Of a stretch of 64,000 bases of DNA, positions 1 through 12,470 are shown in pieces (within the stretch, counting starts at the first letter, position 1; each line of letters opens with the position of its first letter). The DNA comes from Vitis vinifera (taxonomy: Eukaryota; Streptophyta; Magnoliopsida; Vitales; Vitaceae): the NCBI RefSeq assembly GCF_030704535.1, contig NC_081817.1:28583001-28647000 (forward strand), given 5' to 3'. The position numbers and the translations under genes were made by a program. Below the pieces are notes generated by a model, which saw only the letters and a program-made list of their open reading frames with translations, was not told the origin of the DNA and did not search any database.

Positions 1-1459
1 AAAAGGCAAGTTCTTGGTTGGAGGGCACTTTTAAAATTTGCTTTTTGGATGGTTGTGGGCTTGGCTCTCTTCACTGAGACAACTTCCTAGTGTTATTTTA
101 TGCTATTTTATTAATGCTTTTTATTACAATATGTTATTCCTAATTTTTATGTTTCTATCATAATCAAGCTTAAACTTTATCTAGGTCCCATTTTTAGCTA
201 GAAATTTGAATTGAAGTGCAAGTTATAATTTTTAAAACACAAATTTTGTATTAAAGATTTTTATCGAATATAAAATATTTTCTTGCATAAATCTAAGTAA
301 GGAATAATATTTTCTTGATTTTTCATTAATTTTTGTAATTATTAGTTTTTTAACAAGTATATAAACTGTTATTAAGGTTTTTAAAAAACTTTTGATTTAT
401 CAGAAGTCAATATCTAAGTATACAAATATCACTCGTGTGTGGATCACTTAAATGTTATAAAATGTTTTAACTTATTTTCACTCAATATCAACCAATTTTT
501 AGACGAAATGGTCAAAATTCGATTTATAACTGGTATGGGAGTAAAAAGTTAAGACTTTCTTTTATGAGAACCCTATTTTGGGATAGGGATAGGTGTGATA
601 TCAACCCTAGATGTATATATATATATATATATATTTTTAAATTTACACCTTTTAATAAAAGATCATATAAAGGAATAATTTCCTTTTAGTTTCATATCTT
701 CTTTAAGAAATGCTTATTAAAAGTTCAATTACATTGCCTAAACTTTAGTTTTAATTTGATAATACATTTTATCTTCTCTTTTTAATTATAAAAAAAAAAA
801 TTAAAAAACTATTACGTTATGTTAGAGTTCGATGATGTGAATTCTATTTGGTTTAACCCAAAAAGCTCATGATGTGATATATGTGGTGAAACTATAATAT
901 GATATATATTTATACAGTTATGATGATTATATTTCTATTATAACTATTTACAACTCTTCCATTTTATACTAATTTTTTTATATAGTGGATGTCATTATCT
1001 TATATCCGGAATTTTTTTTGTTTAGTTTTTCACGTAAATCTATATATTTTTATTCTATTTTTAAATTTTATTTTTTATTACCTCTTCTCGTTATTGTGTA
1101 ACATATTATTAAATTATTTTGGTTAGTTATTAAGCCTCACATGCAATACTATAGCCGATTAAATGCTTTGAATGAATAAAGCTTGACAATGACATCGATA
1201 GTCAAGGAATTTATTGATTATTTTAATACTCTGATGGGAGTTGATAGGTTTCATAAATTACAATTTCCAATCAAATGTGGCAAACAACACTAATAAAATT
1301 TTGTGATTAAGTTTATAATTAGGAAAAATCTAAATTATTCAATCGACACTTACCGAATATTAAATACGAGTCATTCAAAGTGTATAGTAAAATGCGAACC
1401 TTCATTTTATAAACATATGAAATTTGAGTTTTTATAAACATATGAAATTTGAGTAGTGT

Positions 1460-1523
<64 letters not shown>

Positions 1524-3512
1524 GATGTAAAATAATGAAACCAAGATATAAATAAATTAGACTAAAATATAAAATAATAGGATTTGAATTGTACCAAACC
1601 AATCAAGTCGTGCGTTTTCCTATAAAAAAAAGTACTCTTCGATAATATAGTCGGGTCCTTATAATTATGAAATAAATCATGATTTTTTTTAGGAGATATT
1701 TTCCCATCCAAGGTACGGATTTTTAATGACATGAATCACATGATAATATAATTAAGAATTTTATTGGGATTTTTTTTTTTGTTTGTGCTTTTATTAGAGG
1801 GAAAATAGAGGTAAAAAGTGGAAAATGAAGGAAAATAAATAATAGATTTAAACTTAATAAATTCTTTTAATATGTTTCTTTAAACCCATTTCACTTATTT
1901 TCCTAGATTATATAAAAATTAAATAATTTTAAAATATATAAAATTTTAACTAATTTTAATTATATTTGATTTTTTTTTTGTATTTTTCATAATGAAATTA
2001 AAATATAAAAAAATAGTTTTCCTTAACATTTTTTTTAGTACTTTTTGGGAATCAAACAAAACTTTAAAGAAATAAGGAAGAAATGTGAAAAACTTTTTGT
2101 ATCGAAAACTATTCAAAAGAAAAAAAAACTTGAAATATACTTAGTTAAGAGTAGATTTGTTATTATCTTGATATTGTACTTCTTTGATTTGTTTTGTGTT
2201 TTGTGTTAAACGATCGACGGAGAGATCAAATATGAATGTGAGAGATCAAATAATTTAGAATTAAAAGAAAGACAAGTATGATATTATCAAAGTTTTATTA
2301 AAGTCTAGAACTTTTGCATATAAAATACGTCTTTTATAAAAAATTACCTTATCATTGCTTTCATATTAAAAGTCATAAACATTTTAATCAAAACTTCCCA
2401 ACCATTTCATATTTGATGTAAAAATAAGCTTTTGGCTTTTCAAATGTCAATTCAAATTTAAGCGACAATACAAGTCTTTATGATTTGTATCAGTCTTGAT
2501 TGTTATATCAAGATTCACTCACGCGCAATGATATTAGTTTAAAAATCTTATAATTAATATCACGAGCTCATGCATGAGTCAAATCTTATAAATGAGAGAC
2601 GTCTAATCAAATATTGAGGATCGGTTATATTCACATGATCTTATAGGAGTTAAACCTAATTAATGATAATATCTCATCAAACACAACTTGTATTTTAAAT
2701 ATATGAATTTGAAAAGTTGTAATCAAATTCCTTTAAATGATTGTACAACATAGTATGAACAAAAAACTTTTAGAACTCTTGGTAGGTATGATATTGAAGG
2801 TATTAATGTGATCAAAATATGAAAAATAAAAATAAAATTGACTTAGTCATATTCTTTTAACATCCCATGCATTAAATATAAAGAATAAATAAAAGTAAAA
2901 AATAAAATAAAAAATCATACCATAATTTTTATTAAAAATAATTTGTATTATAATGAGTGTACAAAAAGAAGTTGGTTGAGAGAAGTTATATAGAGCTTGT
3001 AGAAAAGGAAAATGATATACTTAGAAAAAGGAGTCAAAGCATTTCAATGGCCCATCCATTTTTCTTATGTCTTATCCAGTGAACTGTGGTTCTTGTACAA
3101 GAAATTGATTCCCCAATGGAAGAGACAACAAAAAGATGGCTGTCAAGAAAGTGATTTGTTGCCTAAGGGACAGGGCACTTTGAAAATGATATGTGGGTTT
3201 TTGAGAAACCATGCTCTTAGACCCATGGTTTTTTTTGGAGTTGTTTCTTTTTTTTCCAAGTTCAAAGAACATGGCTCAATTGACTTGGGTTCATCTTGGA
3301 TTTGAGAAAAACAATTGAAATTCTTTAAAATAATTTAAAAAAATTATTAATTGTGTGGCTTATATTTTTTTGTCATTATTTTAATTAAATTAGCTTGATG
3401 TGGGCATGAATGTTTTGACTTTGATGACTTTTTAGATGAAAGATTAGTTTCACACTCATCTCAAAATAACCTACTTTCTTCTTTTATTGACTTTATTTTT
3501 TATGATTTTGAA

Positions 3513-3544
<32 letters not shown>

Positions 3545-4853
3545 GAGAAATATACTGATAAAATTATTAATTGTGTCGAATTTCTTTCACATTAATTTAA
3601 ATAGACACAAAAATTTAAACAGTTTGACATTGACACATATACTTCTTAATCTTTCACATATGAAAGATTAGGGGTGTATTTGTTTGACAAATTTATATAT
3701 TTTTTCTTTGTTAGGTGAAATTCATTGAAGACGACTTTTTTTTTATATTTTTATTTTTATTTTTAAATGAAAATGATATTCTCATCTAATCAACCATCTA
3801 TATTATTTTTATAGTGAGATATTCTAAAAAGTTAACAATATTTGTAAAATAAGATGATTTAGGGTTTACTTACCCTAAATATTTTGTAAAATATTTTCTT
3901 TGAAGATAAGAGTTGACTTTTGTGCCAAAGTCAAATAATGGAATGGTTTAGGTGGATTAATATTATAAAAGATTAATAAAGCATCATACCATAGGCGTGG
4001 GGTTTACTTTATGTATTAAGCTTAAAAGTAACATACAATGCTTTCATGATTAGCTGCCATTGATTAGCTTAATATGTGTGAATTATTAGACTTTTTTCAT
4101 TTTTTATTTTTTCATAGCTAAGATTATTTGTTTGGCTTGATTAAGAATCCTAGATTTAATATTTAAAAAAAAAAAAATTAAACACATTAATTATTTATAT
4201 TTTTAACATTTTTAATTGAATCATTTGGAGTCACATTCTCTTAATAAAAGTTTCTAATGTCATTGACTTGGGTTGAGTCGAATTGAATTATTAGAATTCA
4301 TTTAACAATGATTTTAGTAAGCGTTTTTAACTTAAAAAGTGCTTTTGAAAAAAATTAGGTGTTTGACAAAATTTAGGAAATACTTTTAAAATTTTGAAAA
4401 ATCACTTATAGGGTTTTCTAGAGAAACACTTATAGAGAAAACACTTTTACTAAAAATGCTTTAAGTAGAACTACTGCCAATCACATTCTTAATTAATACA
4501 TTAAAATAAATACAAATACAAAAGGTAAAGTAAGAAAATAATAGTTAAAATTTTGTTGTAGACTTATTGTCAAAGAAAATTGATTTTTGAACAATAATTT
4601 AAATAATTTTTGATCATTTATTTAATTTTTTTTTAGAAGTAATTAAAATGAGTTAGGTTGTACTTATCTATATTTTGAATAATAAAATTAACATTTTGTA
4701 ATTTTAATTGAGAAATTAATGATAGTTCAACATTCAATTTAGAACAAAATCGTGAAAACCAATGAGTATTCGAGTATGAACACCTTTTTCAAAATCAAGT
4801 TTTGTTTAATTCATGAGTTATAATCATATCTTTAGAAATGGATTTATGGAATG
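1..4853. other. Gene-free AT-rich spacer
   Basis: No convincing gene is seen. The stretch is very AT-rich, with simple repeats: an AT run near 614-633, a long AT run at about 1463-1520 preceded by a 24-bp duplication (about 1405-1453), and an ATT run near 3515-3542. The 1760-2065 stretch resembles the poly-purine/poly-pyrimidine MITE family seen better preserved at 4857-5160. The segment at about 4313-4476 (motifs such as TTTTAACTTAAAAAGTGCTTTTG) reappears in opposite orientation near 55270-55580, so it is probably another MITE family. Confidence 0.6.
1463..1520. repeat. (AT)n microsatellite
   Basis: An uninterrupted AT dinucleotide run of about 58 bp. It follows two adjacent copies of a 24-bp unit ending in ATATGAAATTTGAGT. 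Confidence 0.95.
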
Positions 4854-4856
4854 TAA

Positions 4857-5160
4857 GGTTATGTTTGTTCTCGAAAAATTCTAAGAAATGAAAAAAATAT
4901 TAAGGAAAATGGTTTTTTCATATTTGGTGTTGATATGAAAAATACAAAAGAAAATTAAATATAATTAAAATTTTATGTATTTTAAAATTATTTATATATT
5001 GTTATAATGGAAATAAATAAGTGAAATGAGTTTGAAGAAACATATAAAAATAATTTATTAAATTTAAATTTATTTTTTATTTTTCTTATACTTTTCCTTT
5101 CCAAGTTTTTTTTTTTTTTTTTGCATTTTCTTTCAAATTTTTCAATAACCAAACATAGCC
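4857..5160. mobile_element. Tourist-like MITE (PIF/Harbinger type)
   Basis: The left end reads GGTTATGTTTGTTCTCGAAA and the reverse complement of the right end reads GGCTATGTTTGGTTATTGAA, giving an imperfect terminal inverted repeat that continues into AAATT. The trinucleotide TAA lies directly outside both ends (4854-4856 and 5161-5163). A 3-bp TAA/TTA target duplication with GG...CC termini is the hallmark of PIF/Harbinger-derived Tourist MITEs. The 304-bp body is AT-rich and non-coding. Relatives lie at about 7799-8064, 8160-8362 and 1760-2065. Confidence 0.75.
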
Positions 5161-5594
5161 TAAGGAAATGGAAGATATTCATTTTAATATTTAAATAATC
5201 TTATGGAATATGATGGATGTGAGATTTTTATTTTAACTTTTGGTTGGAGTGAAAATTTCAAATTTTGATTATTTTTTATTTATTATTTTAACATTTAGTT
5301 GTTGTATAAATTGTCTTATAATTAATACAAATTTAAAAATGATCCTTTAAATTATATTTATAAATAAAGAAAACAACATTAATAGATTGTCCTTTTTTAA
5401 ATTATGCCCTAATAATGCTACAACAAATATTAAAACTAAAATGAGTAAGAGTTTAATTTCCTTTATTTTAGGAACTATTTCACACTAAGTAATTTAGATT
5501 TAAAAAACTGTGGTTCCCAAACAAGCTAATGTCCAAAGTAGAACTACATTAAACAAAGATGCCCTAACTAGTATGCAAAAATCATAATTAACCA

Positions 5595-5979
5595 TTCTAC
5601 TAGATAATCTAGTATCCTTATGCATGAAGATAATCAATTCGGTCATTATGGTCGAGTTCTATTATGGATTTCTGACCACATTCTTCATAGGGCCCTCTTA
5701 TCTCTTCCTTCTTCGAGCTCAGGTTATAGAATAAGGAGAAGAAGGAATCGAGAAGAAGGTATCAATAATAACTGGTTTTATTACGGGACAACTTATGATG
5801 TTTATATCGATCTATTATGCGCCTCTGCATCTAGCATTAGGTAGACCTCATATAATAACCATCCTAACTCTACCGTATCTTTAGGTTCATTTCTTTTGAA
5901 ACAATCAACCTCATATAATAACTGTCCTAACTCTGCCGTATCTTTTGGTTCATTTCTTTTTAAACAATCACGAACACTC
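5595..5979 (+). pseudogene. ycf1: Nuclear plastid DNA: 5' part of ycf1
   Basis: Plus-strand translation recovers the N-terminal part of plastid Ycf1 (Tic214, a protein assigned to the chloroplast inner-envelope translocon). The order is [10 protein letters not shown], then a [20 protein letters not shown]-type segment, [13 protein letters not shown]-like residues, [13 protein letters not shown], and finally NNHEH at about 5979. The frame is held for over 80 codons but broken by stop codons at three or more places, for example after LLRAQVIE. A 63-bp segment (5846-5908) is repeated in tandem at 5909-5971. Only about 130 codons remain of a gene usually well above 1,000 codons, so this is a NUPT fragment, not a gene. 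The higher GC and sharp edges against AT-rich DNA agree with transfer. Confidence 0.88.
5846..5971 (+). repeat. 63-bp tandem duplication inside the ycf1 fragment
   Basis: Two adjacent copies (5846-5908, 5909-5971) begin CCTCATATAATAAC and end AAACAATCA. They differ at several bases. The unit is a multiple of three. Both copies read as the same Ycf1 segment, so the duplication arose within the plastid-derived fragment, before or after nuclear insertion. Confidence 0.9.
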
Positions 5980-7798
5980 TCTATCTATTCCAATCGATTA
6001 GAAGTAGATTACAATAAAGAAAGAATCATTATCTTATCAATAGAAAGCAACATTACAACATTGAAAGTAGAAAAATGAGTATCATATTTATGTACTAAAG
6101 AACTGATATGAGAAAGAAATAGTGAAATTGTTGTTTACCATTAAATGTCATTTATAAATCGGAATAACCAACAAATCAACAAAGAGTTACAAGTTGAATT
6201 CCATAGTAAAAAATAGTACATGTGATGATAATTGTAATGATATGATCGTACTAACTAAATATATTTTCATGTCAAAAAAGTTTTCTTAACCCACTTGAGC
6301 ATGACAAAACAAGATATATGAAATAGACGATACTTTTATAATGAACCAGTCTTTTTACTAAGTATTTAATTGACATTTCAATTGAAAACCATGTTTATAT
6401 GTACACATAAGGCTATTATACAAAATATAGATACCCTAAATCAAACGCTAATTCATCATGACTATGTTAATGAATATTGTTGGAGATTACAGTCTAATAG
6501 TAGCATGTATATTAAAATGTAGGTGGGGAAGTAATGGTAGGATACTATTTATTAATAAGTGCTATTTATGAATCATAATAACTTTTAAAAGCAAATATAA
6601 ATCATGATTAGTTGAACTTCATTGACAAAAACATAATATATAGGCATCATTATATAAGCATTTTAGCAATAATAATCATAATATCCAATTTTTGTGTCAA
6701 AACTTTCTTGTACGCTGCTCAAACGGTCTCTTTAATTTACTAGTATAATACAACTTTTAATTTAGAGATCCTGTAAAAAAAAGGTTAATATAACAAAACC
6801 GAACCTAATTTTAATCAATAGATATCTTAATAATGATTGAAAAAGTTGAAAAAAAACCCCTAAAGGCACATTCACAAAAAACTTGTTTTGAATATAGATG
6901 CCATACATGGTATGCAAAAGATATGTACATTAAATAGCATGTGAAATCTTTGACATTAATGTTGTTCATTGCGATCCATACTCTTTTCATTTTTTCATTT
7001 ATAGCAAAGAATCCTAATGTCCAAGCACATAGTGGCTTGTTTTAGCGCAAAAGTTACCCTCAATAGCAAGCAAACTCAGTATACATGCTTGTTTCAATGC
7101 CTTAATTGACAAGCAAAAGAATGAGATACCTTGATAGTAGGCACAATGAATTGATTTAGGTAGTATTATCAATCATATGGTGACTTAGATCCTTTATTTA
7201 TAACAAAAAAGACCTAAATGCATATGCGCACAAAGACCGATTTTGAATAAAGATTCTTAAATGATATGCAAAAAGATAGCCGTGTCTGATTTCTTACAAT
7301 GACTTTTTATTAAATACGAAAGATTTATTACATATGAATTTTTCTTTAAAATATAAGTTAAAAAAAAGACTTCATTTACAATAAAGAATCCTAAATTTAG
7401 AGACACATGAGGCCTTGTTTCAAACAAGTGCCCTAAATGGAAAGCAAAAACAGAATGATTTTAATGTTAAGTGATATTCATCTTGATGTATGATCACTTG
7501 CTCTTAAAGAACCCTAAATGCTACATGGACACTTGTCTCTGAATGGAAATGCCCCAACAAATGATATGCAAAAAGAAAAGGAAATTAGTATTGTAAAAGG
7601 AAAAAAAACACAAAGTTCATATATATTATATAAATATATATATTTTTTGGGTACAAAAAGAAAAAATGGTTGTTGGAAGCTGCAAGTGTAATTGCTATTT
7701 ATTAATAAATGAGGACATATGAATCCTAATGACCTATAAAGCAAGATAGGATCACAAGTTGAGTTCCATCGTAAATTTTTCTTTAACACACACACATA

Positions 7799-8064
7799 TA
7801 TGTTTGGTTCTTGAAAAATATAAAGAAAAAATATAGAAAAAAAATAGGCAGAAAATAAAAAGTGAATGATTGTAAATAAAAAATAGATTTAAAATATTTT
7901 TATATGATATTTTAGTTATTTTAACTTTTCATATAAAGATTAAATAACTTGAAAAATATATAAGTTTCTACTTAGTTTTTGGTAGTTTTTATGATACAAC
8001 AAAATATGATAAAATTATTAAAAAAAAAATTTTTCTTAGAATTTTTTGAGAACCAAATGTAACC
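7799..8064. mobile_element. MITE of the same family as 4857-5160
   Basis: The left end TATGTTTGGTTCTTGAAAAA pairs with the reverse complement of the right end (GTTACATTTGGTTCTCAAAA). The core is AT-rich. The target duplication is not clear. A further diverged end of the same family is visible at about 8160-8362, where a T-rich tract runs into AATCAAACATAGTC. Confidence 0.55.
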
Positions 8065-8369
8065 TTAAAAAATGATCTTCTAATATTTAGTTTTACTACC
8101 AAAAAAACAAACAAACAAACAAACAAAAAAACCAAATAAAATAAAATAAATTGAAAAGTTATTTTTTTTTTTTGCAATTTTCTAATCTATATATAGAATA
8201 ATTAAAATAAATGAAATGAGTTTAAAGTAGCATATAACAAAATTTTATTAATTTTAAATTTAATTATTATTTTCCTTCGTTTTTTTTATTTTACTTTTTT
8301 TTTTTATATATATTTTCTTTTCCTTACATTTCCTCTCAAATTTACTAGAATCAAACATAGTCAAAATCT

Positions 8370-9290
8370 ATATTTGATTCTTAAAAAGTTTGAGAAAAAT
8401 ATGTGAAAGAAAGAAGGTGGTTTTTGAAAAAAATGAAGAAAAATAAAAGTCAAATTTTTAAAACATATTTCTCCAAAACTTATTCTCTTCTTTTTTTCTT
8501 CTAGAATTTAGTTTTTTTCTTTTATTCGTGTGTGGTGCAATTTGTAATCCAAACCAGCTTAGGCTGATTAAAAAAATGTTAATATGGAGAAAAATAAAAT
8601 AAAATTTGTAGGTTTTAAATTCCATTACATGTAGAAAACATATTACTTACAAAAATAATTGAATAATAATTGCTGTACCCAACAAACTCCAAGTCTCCAA
8701 CCATAGTTTATAAACCAACTCAACATATCACTCACAATGATTATACCTTTTTGGATTATCTTTATCACCTCCAAGAAGATGACTTTTGCCATTCAATATA
8801 CTTAAAAAAAAAAGGGTGACCCACAAGTCAATATTAAATTCATTTATTTTCCTCAATTTCCTTTTCTTTTCAAAAGTTTTTACTAGAAAAATACAAAAAT
8901 AAATCCTATACAATTGTCCCCTAGTACTAAAAATTAAAAAGTAATTAATCCCATAAAAGCCCTTCTCCACCTACTTGCCTCTTCCCTAGAACCAAAGACT
9001 CCCATCAATAACTCTCCATGTTGTAAGAAAGGCAGCTTGACCCATAAGCAAAGCATCATATGCTTTCAAGTTTTATAACAATTTTCTTTGAATAAACAAT
9101 TCACCTGTTTCTTTCCAAGGCCCAAAACCCTAGTAATTTCCACACAATTTTAGGGCTAATTTGGTCAACCCAAAAGGTGGCTTTCCATGCAGAAGATGGC
9201 ATTTTCAGTGATAAGACTAAACACCAGTGGCATTTTGGAAAGTTTTGGTCAATAAATACACAAAATGGGCTAACAAGATTGTTGGGTTAT
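8370..9290. other. Spacer and probable upstream region of the bHLH gene
   Basis: AT-rich DNA grades into pyrimidine-rich sequence from about 9290. This includes TTTTCTTTTTCTTTTTCTCT near 9488-9510 and AAACCCTAA-like words near 9125 and 9410. The tract from roughly 9290 to 9769 is probably promoter plus 5' leader; the transcription start cannot be fixed by eye. Confidence 0.4.
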
Positions 9291-9769
9291 GCTCCTTCCC
9301 TCTCTAGTTTCTCTACCTATTTTCTGTTCCTCCAATCGGAGCCATTCCTAGTTTGAAGACCCTTAAACCCTTTTGATCCATTGCTTTCAATTCTGGTTCA
9401 AATTCACAAAACCCTAATCCAAAGGTGCAGTCCTACAACCCTTTTTTTGCCTTCTTTCTCTAAGTTTCATTGAACCAACAATCCTCTTTTTCTTTTTCTT
9501 TTTCTCTCTCTCTTATGGGTCAAAAACCCAGAAACCAATGATGATTCTGAAGCAAAGTAGGCTCAAAAAACCTAGTGTAAACACAAGGAGAATGTATAGC
9601 AATGCAACCATGCAAACATTTCCAGTTTTGGCCTAAACTGTTGGCCTTCTTTGTATTAGTTTTTTGGCCTTTTTTCTGCAGCATTTGGAATTGGGATCTT
9701 CAGAGAAGAGCATTTTAAGAGTTTGGAATCGATATTTATCGCGCTGTGAATCGGGTTTTGGAGTGGAAG

Positions 9770-11771
9770 ATGTATGGTCTTGGTGGCTCTCAAGCATCCT
9801 TCAGTAAATTCTCAGAAGAAGTGTTGAGAAAAAGTGGAGAATTAATGGCCCCAGATGTCTATAATCATCAGCACCACCCCCACCAAAACTCAGGCCTAAT
9901 GCGGTACCAGTCTGCACCAAGCTCACTTCTGGGGAGTTTTGTTGATGGCAGCTCTGTCCATCTTCAGTCTTCAAGCCATGAAACCGAAACCATGTTCGCG
10001 AGGCTCATGTCGGGTAGTTCGGATTCTCAAGGCCTGCAGGGTGTTGGAGCTATGAAGCATGAAGAAGAGGTGATGGTGGAGGGTGTTCCACAGCAGAATG
10101 GATACTCTAATGGCTCCCAGATGATCTACAACAGCCAGCCAATGCAAACTATATCCGTTCATAATTCAGCGAGTCCCCGGACTAATATGGAAAGCTCCTT
10201 TATGACTTCCATGGCCGCTGAGAATTCTATGAAGATTAGGAATGAAAATTGTTCCAGTCTTGTTAGGCAGAGCAGCTCCCCTCCTGGACTTTTCCCCAAC
10301 TTAACTTCTGAAAATGGTATTTGTTTTTCTTCATTTCTTCATTCATTTTTGTTTCAAACTTGGTTGGTAGTTGAAAAAACTGATAGATATTAGCCCTTTT
10401 TCTTGCATAGAAAGTAGAAGGAAACATCATCACTTTTCTCAGGAAAATAGAGTTGACTTTGGCTTTTCTATTAGTTTCCCCCCATTGAGTAGATTGAAAG
10501 AAAGTTTACAGAAAAACAGGAGGAAAAAGAGGGAAAATTCTAGGACGGTGTGAAAAGAAAAATTCAAGGAAATGGATTACATGTGGACTAAATCTATGAA
10601 TTTTTGCTTAATCTTCAAGTTCCAATGGAGCTAGAAAGTGAAACTCTAGCTTACAATTAGATCATATCGAAAATTTTTGTCCCAACTAAAAACCCTTATC
10701 ATATGACAGGATTTACTCCAACCAGGGAGATGGGAAACCTTAGAGCAGGCAACAGTACTAATGTCGAAGCCAATCCGTCGGTTAGCAGACTGAACAATCA
10801 AATAAGCTTCTCATCTGGGTTATCTTCTTGCAATGGACTACTACCTAAAATCTCCGAAATCAGAAATGAAAACATAGGGCTGCATAGCCCCAAGGATGGC
10901 AATAATAGTAACAGCAGATGCTACATTTCTAACTTCACAACAGATTCCTGGAGTGATTCTCCCTTCAGTGGTCTGACAAGAATGGCTGCTGATAATGATT
11001 TGAAGATGTTTTCGGGTTTAAACAGTTTGGAAGCTCAGGTATGTGTATGATTCCTGGCAGCTCACTTTGCTATTCTTCTTGCTTCCTTTCAAGTTTACTG
11101 ATGCTTTTATTTGTTCGGTTATATTAGAATGTGGATTCGCGATATCGGTCCCTTGGCTTGACTCACCATCTGAGCTTGCCTAAAAACTTCCCTCAGATCA
11201 CTACTATAGAGAAGTTTCTGCACTTCCAAGACTCGGTTCCTTGTAAGATTCGAGCGAAAAGAGGATGTGCCACCCATCCCAGAAGCATAGCAGAGAGAGT
11301 AAGTCTTCTAAGCAGAATATTTCCTATTCCTATTGCCATGAGATGATGCAATGATTCATTTCTTCAGAATAATCATCTGGGGTCCGTGTTTTTTCAGGTG
11401 AGAAGAACCCGAATCAGCGAAAGAATGAGGAAACTGCAGGAGCTTTTTCCCAACATGGACAAGGTATAGACTGAAAACTTGATCTGCCCTCTTGCATATC
11501 TTCATGGAGACTGTGATGATAGGCTTAAATTTTTTTGGGTTTTTGTCGTCTTTGGCAGCAAACAAACACAGCAGATATGCTAGATTTGGCAGTAGAATAC
11601 ATCAAAGACCTTCAGAAACAGGTCAAGGTATAATAGAAAAACTACATTTGAATCAAACACACATGATCCTCCAACCAACTCTGATCCTGATCTCTCCCCA
11701 AACTTTTTTTTTTCTTTTTCTTGCAGACACTTAATGATACTAAAGTCAAGTGCACATGTTCCAGCATATGA
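9770..11771 (+). CDS. bHLH transcription factor, FBH/AKS (bHLH122/128/130) group
   Basis: Six exons: 9770-10316, 10710-11038, 11128-11298, 11398-11463, 11559-11627, 11727-11771. All introns are GT-AG and the exons join in frame to 408 codons. The start is the ATG giving MYGLGGSQASFSKF. An upstream in-frame codon is GTG, not a plausible plant start. Residues 1-290 are Ser/Asn-rich, with the family landmarks LMRYQSAPSSLL and SSPPGLFPNL. The bHLH domain spans about residues 310-365: basic region KRGCATHPRSIAERVRRTRI with the AER-x-RR core, helix 1 SERMRKLQELFP, short loop MDKQTN, helix 2 TADMLDLAVEYIKDLQKQVK. In Arabidopsis this subgroup includes the FLOWERING BHLH proteins that activate CONSTANS and the AKS factors that drive guard-cell K+ channel expression. 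Those roles are known for the family and only inferred here. Nuclear DNA binding to E-boxes is expected. Confidence 0.92.
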
Positions 11772-12152
11772 TACTCTGAATTCCTGCATGGTCACCGAGA
11801 AAATAGAAAGGACAAGATGGGAAAATGGGGAAGAAACCAAAGCTGACGTCTGGGATTTTAGATGCATTGGAAGAATCGATATACATATAGTACTGGTAGG
11901 ATGATAATTAGAAATTTTATAGTTTAGATTTGAAGGAGAAATGTGCTTTAGCTTTCACTGTAAGACCGATATCTAGTGTGATGTTGATGAAGCTAATTAA
12001 TGAAAAGTATGAATTGCATGGATATCTTGAAATTAATTATCCATTGTTGCTAAGGTTATAAGAAAATTCAATTTCCCATGGTGATGAATTTGGTTGGTAG
12101 CATAAAAATTTGCAACACTCAATGGCCTGAGTCGAAAATATCTATAAAATCA

Positions 12153-12154
<2 letters not shown>

Positions 12155-12242
<88 letters not shown>

Positions 12243-12261
12243 TTATTTATTTATTTATTTA
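12155..12261. repeat. (TA)n microsatellite followed by (TTTA)n
   Basis: About 80 bp of pure TA dinucleotide runs into six or so TTTA tetranucleotides. It lies between the bHLH 3' end and the Copia element. A read-through ORF of alternating Tyr-Ile over it is an artefact. Confidence 0.95.
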
Positions 12262-12271
12262 TCGTTAATTT

Positions 12272-12470
12272 TAAAGCAAATACAAGACAAGGAAGAAATT
12301 AAGAAATGGTCTCTAGAATTCATTGATAAAAGTTTTTGTACAATATATACTTGTCCTAGTATGCAGTCAAACTAAAACAACCAAAAATTAATAAGAAAAA
12401 TAAACTAACTAAAATAAAGGATGTACTAATTAAAATCCCATGATTTTCGTATTTGATTAACCTTCCTTAT
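12272..12470 (-). repeat. 3' LTR of the Copia fossil
   Basis: It shares long similarity with 17557-17865, for example AGTTTTTGTACAATATATA, CTTGTCCTAGTAT versus TTTGTCCTAGTAT, and the ending CATGATTTTCGTATTTGATT. About 200 bp, shorter than its partner, which carries an internal duplication. Confidence 0.8.

Larger units (their letters stand above)
5500..7790. repeat. Decayed dispersed/tandem repeat array
   Basis: Several diverged copies of two modules recur. Module one reads roughly GAATCCTAAATG ... GGCTTGTTT ... GCCCTAAATG ... TATGCAAAAAG, seen near 5558, 6860-6925, 7005-7060, 7205-7275, 7385-7450 and 7505-7580. Module two reads roughly TATTTATTAATAAATG ... TATGAATCCTAATGACC ... GTTGAGTTCCAT, seen near 6130-6230, 6545-6650 and 7690-7780. 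No coding potential is visible. The ycf1 fragment lies between copies of module one. The family is not recognised. Confidence 0.5.

Noticed and set aside
3012-3305. A 97-codon open frame in a slightly GC-richer island
   Set aside because: No family resemblance, no codon pattern or splice context, and an equally long frame on the other strand.
5620-5844. Open frame starting [11 protein letters not shown] as a small gene
   Set aside because: It is an out-of-frame reading of the plastid ycf1 fragment; the ycf1 frame explains the sequence much better.
12078-12302. Open frame of alternating Tyr-Ile
   Set aside because: Pure translation of the TA microsatellite.
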